This document shows positions 39,443 to 40,861 of a stretch of DNA of 40,861 nucleotides, piece after piece. Both the position numbers and the translations under genes were made by a program. A model generated the notes under the pieces. That model had not been told where the DNA came from and searched no databases. It was given only the letters and a program-made list of their open reading frames with translations. This stretch comes from a virus, in the IMG/VR virus record IMGVR_UViG_3300045110_000303, positions 1-40,861 of that record. One strand, given 5' to 3'. The first letter of the stretch is position 1; each line of letters starts with the position of its first letter.

Positions 39443-40384
39443 ATGCGCGTCGTCATATCGAGCGGTCACGGTCTCTATGTCCGCGGCGCCTGCGGTATCC
39501 TCGACGAGGTCGACGAGGCGCGCCGGGTCGTCAACCGCGTTGCAGAGGAGCTGCAGAGCCGGGGCGCCGACGTGATGGTGTTTCACGACAACAGCAGCAA
39601 GAGCCAGAACGAGAACCTGAACGCGATCGTGAATTTCCACAACGCACAGGAACGAGACCTCGACATCAGCGTGCATTTCAATGCCTACGAGCAGGTCGAC
39701 AAGCCGATGGGCACCGAGGTGCTCTACGTGACGCAAGAGGCGCTCGCCGCGGAGATGTCAGCCGCCATCGCGTCCTGCGGCTTCATCAATCGTGGCGCCA
39801 AGCGGCGCACCGACCTGTTCTTTCTCAACAACACCGAGAAGCCGGCGATCTTGCTCGAGGTCTGCTTCGTTGACAGCGAGGCCGACGCCAAGCTCTACGA
39901 GGCGAACTTCTATGACATCTGCAGGGCCATCGCCGACGAGCTCGGCGGGGAGCCGTTGGAAGGCATCGCCGAGGCGCCGGCGCCGTTGTTCAAGGCCAGC
40001 GGCAAGTGCTCGAGCTTCGGCGGGCCGGACGACACCGGCGTATCGCCGAGCGAGGGGCTGGCCTTCATCAGCGAGGTCGAGCAGGCGCCGCACCTGTTCC
40101 TGCCGTCTCAGCCACCGGGCACGACCGGCCTGGCGCGGCGGCTCAATCAATACGTCCACTACGTCGCCTGCCGGTGGGACTACAACGTGACGCCGAAGGC
40201 GATGCTGCGCGAGGAGATGGCGCTGGTGCGGGCGGGTGGCATCGAGCTGATGACATTCCCGGCCGACTGGGGGCCGAACGAGAATACCGGCCGGGTCGCC
40301 GATCTCAGCCCTGGCCTGCTGGCCGACCTCGGCCTCAAGACCGACGACGAGGTCGAGGTGATCTTTCCGTATCGCCGACCGTGA
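39443..40384 (+). CDS. Endolysin: Amidase_3 fused to RlpA-like (DPBB) domain
   Basis: A 313-residue lysis enzyme. Residues 1-170 are a zinc amidase (Amidase_3) that cuts N-acetylmuramoyl-L-alanine: SSGHG with His9, Glu25, ISVHFNA with His78, and ILLEVCFVD with Glu139. Residues about 185-313 look like an RlpA/double-psi beta-barrel domain: ASGKCSSFGGPDDTG at the start, and PADWGPNENTGRVADLSPGL resembling the NDRGP...GRIIDLS active region. RlpA-type enzymes cleave stem-peptide-free glycan, the product of amidases. No signal peptide is visible, so a holin is needed. Confidence 0.82.
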   Translation: MRVVISSGHGLYVRGACGILDEVDEARRVVNRVAEELQSRGADVMVFHDNSSKSQNENLNAIVNFHNAQERDLDISVHFNAYEQVDKPMGTEVLYVTQEALAAEMSAAIASCGFINRGAKRRTDLFFLNNTEKPAILLEVCFVDSEADAKLYEANFYDICRAIADELGGEPLEGIAEAPAPLFKASGKCSSFGGPDDTGVSPSEGLAFISEVEQAPHLFLPSQPPGTTGLARRLNQYVHYVACRWDYNVTPKAMLREEMALVRAGGIELMTFPADWGPNENTGRVADLSPGLLADLGLKTDDEVEVIFPYRRP

Positions 40385-40395
40385 AAGATAACGAC

Positions 40396-40728
40396 ATGGC
40401 ACCGATAGAGACGTCCGGCAAAGCCGTCGAGGAGGCGGGCAAGCAGGTTAGCGCCTTCATGCGCATCATGGAGAACCAGCCGCTGTCGCTGGCACTCGTG
40501 CTTATGAACCTCTTGCTGATGGCGCTGCTTTTTTACGCCAGCTCGCAGACGCTCGCGCAGCGCAAGGACGTCGCGCAGATGATCGTGACGTGGCAGCAGG
40601 CTACCGACAACCTCATGGCGTCGTGCGTCAGCAAGGAGATCATGGCGCTGGTGCTGGACGCCCTGAAGACGGCACGGCAACAAGGCCAACAAAATCCGTT
40701 GCCGCAGCCGCAGCCGGAACCCTGCTAG
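40396..40728 (+). CDS. Membrane-anchored lysis protein candidate (spanin- or holin-like)
   Basis: A 110-residue protein with one membrane helix at about residues 31-48 (LSLALVLMNLLLMALLFYAS), a cytosolic N-terminus and a helical periplasmic-type tail ending in Gln/Pro-rich QQGQQNPLPQPQPEPC. The single-pass layout with a helical tail after an endolysin matches an i-spanin or a holin. A GTG at 40381, overlapping the endolysin stop, is an alternative start. Its stop overlaps the repressor gene stop on the other strand. Confidence 0.65.
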   Translation: MAPIETSGKAVEEAGKQVSAFMRIMENQPLSLALVLMNLLLMALLFYASSQTLAQRKDVAQMIVTWQQATDNLMASCVSKEIMALVLDALKTARQQGQQNPLPQPQPEPC

Positions 40729-40861
40729 CCACGATGGTTGCGTGGGGGCGGGATCGGGCCGTCGAAGTCGAGCAAATCGACCTCGGAAACGCCCAGCGCG
40801 GCGGCGATGTCGGGGAGCCGGCCATGCGGATCGCTGGTCCCGTCTTCCCAGTTCCTAACCT
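40725..40861 (-). CDS. XRE/Cro-CI-type repressor, C-terminal part (same gene as 1-222)
   Basis: The right copy of the terminal repeat carries the end of the repressor gene: the frame reads DLLDFDGPIPPPRNHRG and stops with TAG at 40727-40725. Its stop codon overlaps the stop of the rightward membrane protein gene (40726-40728), so the lysis end and the repressor gene converge tail to tail with no space for a separate terminator. The left-edge copy reads PPPRSM instead of PPPRNHRG only because of the five discordant edge bases. Confidence 0.85.
   Translation of the reverse strand, partial: VRNWEDGTSDPHGRLPDIAAALGVSEVDLLDFDGPIPPPRNHRG
40739..40861. repeat. Terminal direct repeat, right copy
   Basis: Exact copy of 6-128. 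It extends the reading frame of the leftward repressor gene to a true stop codon at 40725-40727, which is absent at the left edge. That supports real circularity or terminal redundancy over a coincidental repeat. Confidence 0.95.

Noticed and set aside
40006-40395. Longer frame running into the last lysis gene
   Set aside because: Its first 130 codons lie in a wrong frame of the endolysin; the real start is ATG 40396 or GTG 40381.
1-40861. Diversity-generating retroelement, CRISPR, toxin-antitoxin or anti-CRISPR cassette
   Set aside because: No reverse transcriptase, repeat-spacer array, or recognisable toxin/antitoxin pair was seen; the RHH gene has no adjacent toxin.

Overview
The window is essentially one complete genome of a temperate, long-tailed phage (siphovirus, class Caudoviricetes), not a piece of chromosome. 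A 123-base exact direct repeat joins the two ends (6-128 equals 40739-40861), so the molecule closes into a circle of 40,733 bp. The base composition is GC-rich, genes overlap by ATGA/GTGA junctions, and many proteins look like families I know from Hyphomicrobiales (Bradyrhizobium-like alphaproteobacteria) phages and prophages. The host assignment is inference.

Layout. (1) 1-480, closed across the ends: a small Cro/CI-type repressor gene (leftward) and a ribbon-helix-helix gene (rightward) diverge from a control region with two dyad sites. (2) 720-900: a probable phage attachment site, with a tRNA-3'-end-like core flanked by four copies of an 11-bp motif. (3) 883-7723, leftward: an early/lysogeny operon. 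It runs from a YqaJ exonuclease, a homing-endonuclease-like protein and a RecT annealase, through excisionase-like HTH proteins, a DnaA domain IV protein and a DUF3102-J-domain protein, to a tyrosine integrase. (4) 7724-8179: a divergent control region. (5) 8180-13263, rightward: replication genes (VRR-NUC nuclease, HNH protein, primase-polymerase/helicase) and, directly downstream, a probable origin (nine GATAC iterons, three AT-rich 13-mers, a 12-bp hairpin). (6) 13264-15667: a regulatory gap, SprT-like protease, small genes and an HNH protein. (7) 15785-39333, rightward: packaging, head, neck and tail. The capsid gene is a fusion of prohead protease and major capsid protein with an internal ribosome-binding site, and it precedes the portal gene. 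The tail assembly chaperone appears to be extended by a -1 frameshift. (8) 39330-40728: lysis, with small membrane proteins and an endolysin fusing an Amidase_3 domain to an RlpA-like domain.

How it works together (inference): the integrase, excisionase candidates and attP serve lysogeny; Exo and RecT give a Red-like annealing system; the prim-pol/helicase and DnaA-domain protein replicate from the iteron origin; the HK97-type morphogenesis genes build a siphovirus whose tail, from the 769-residue tape measure, would be roughly 115 nm long. Several very short membrane proteins, two of them on the opposite strand inside the late operon, look like accessory (moron) genes.
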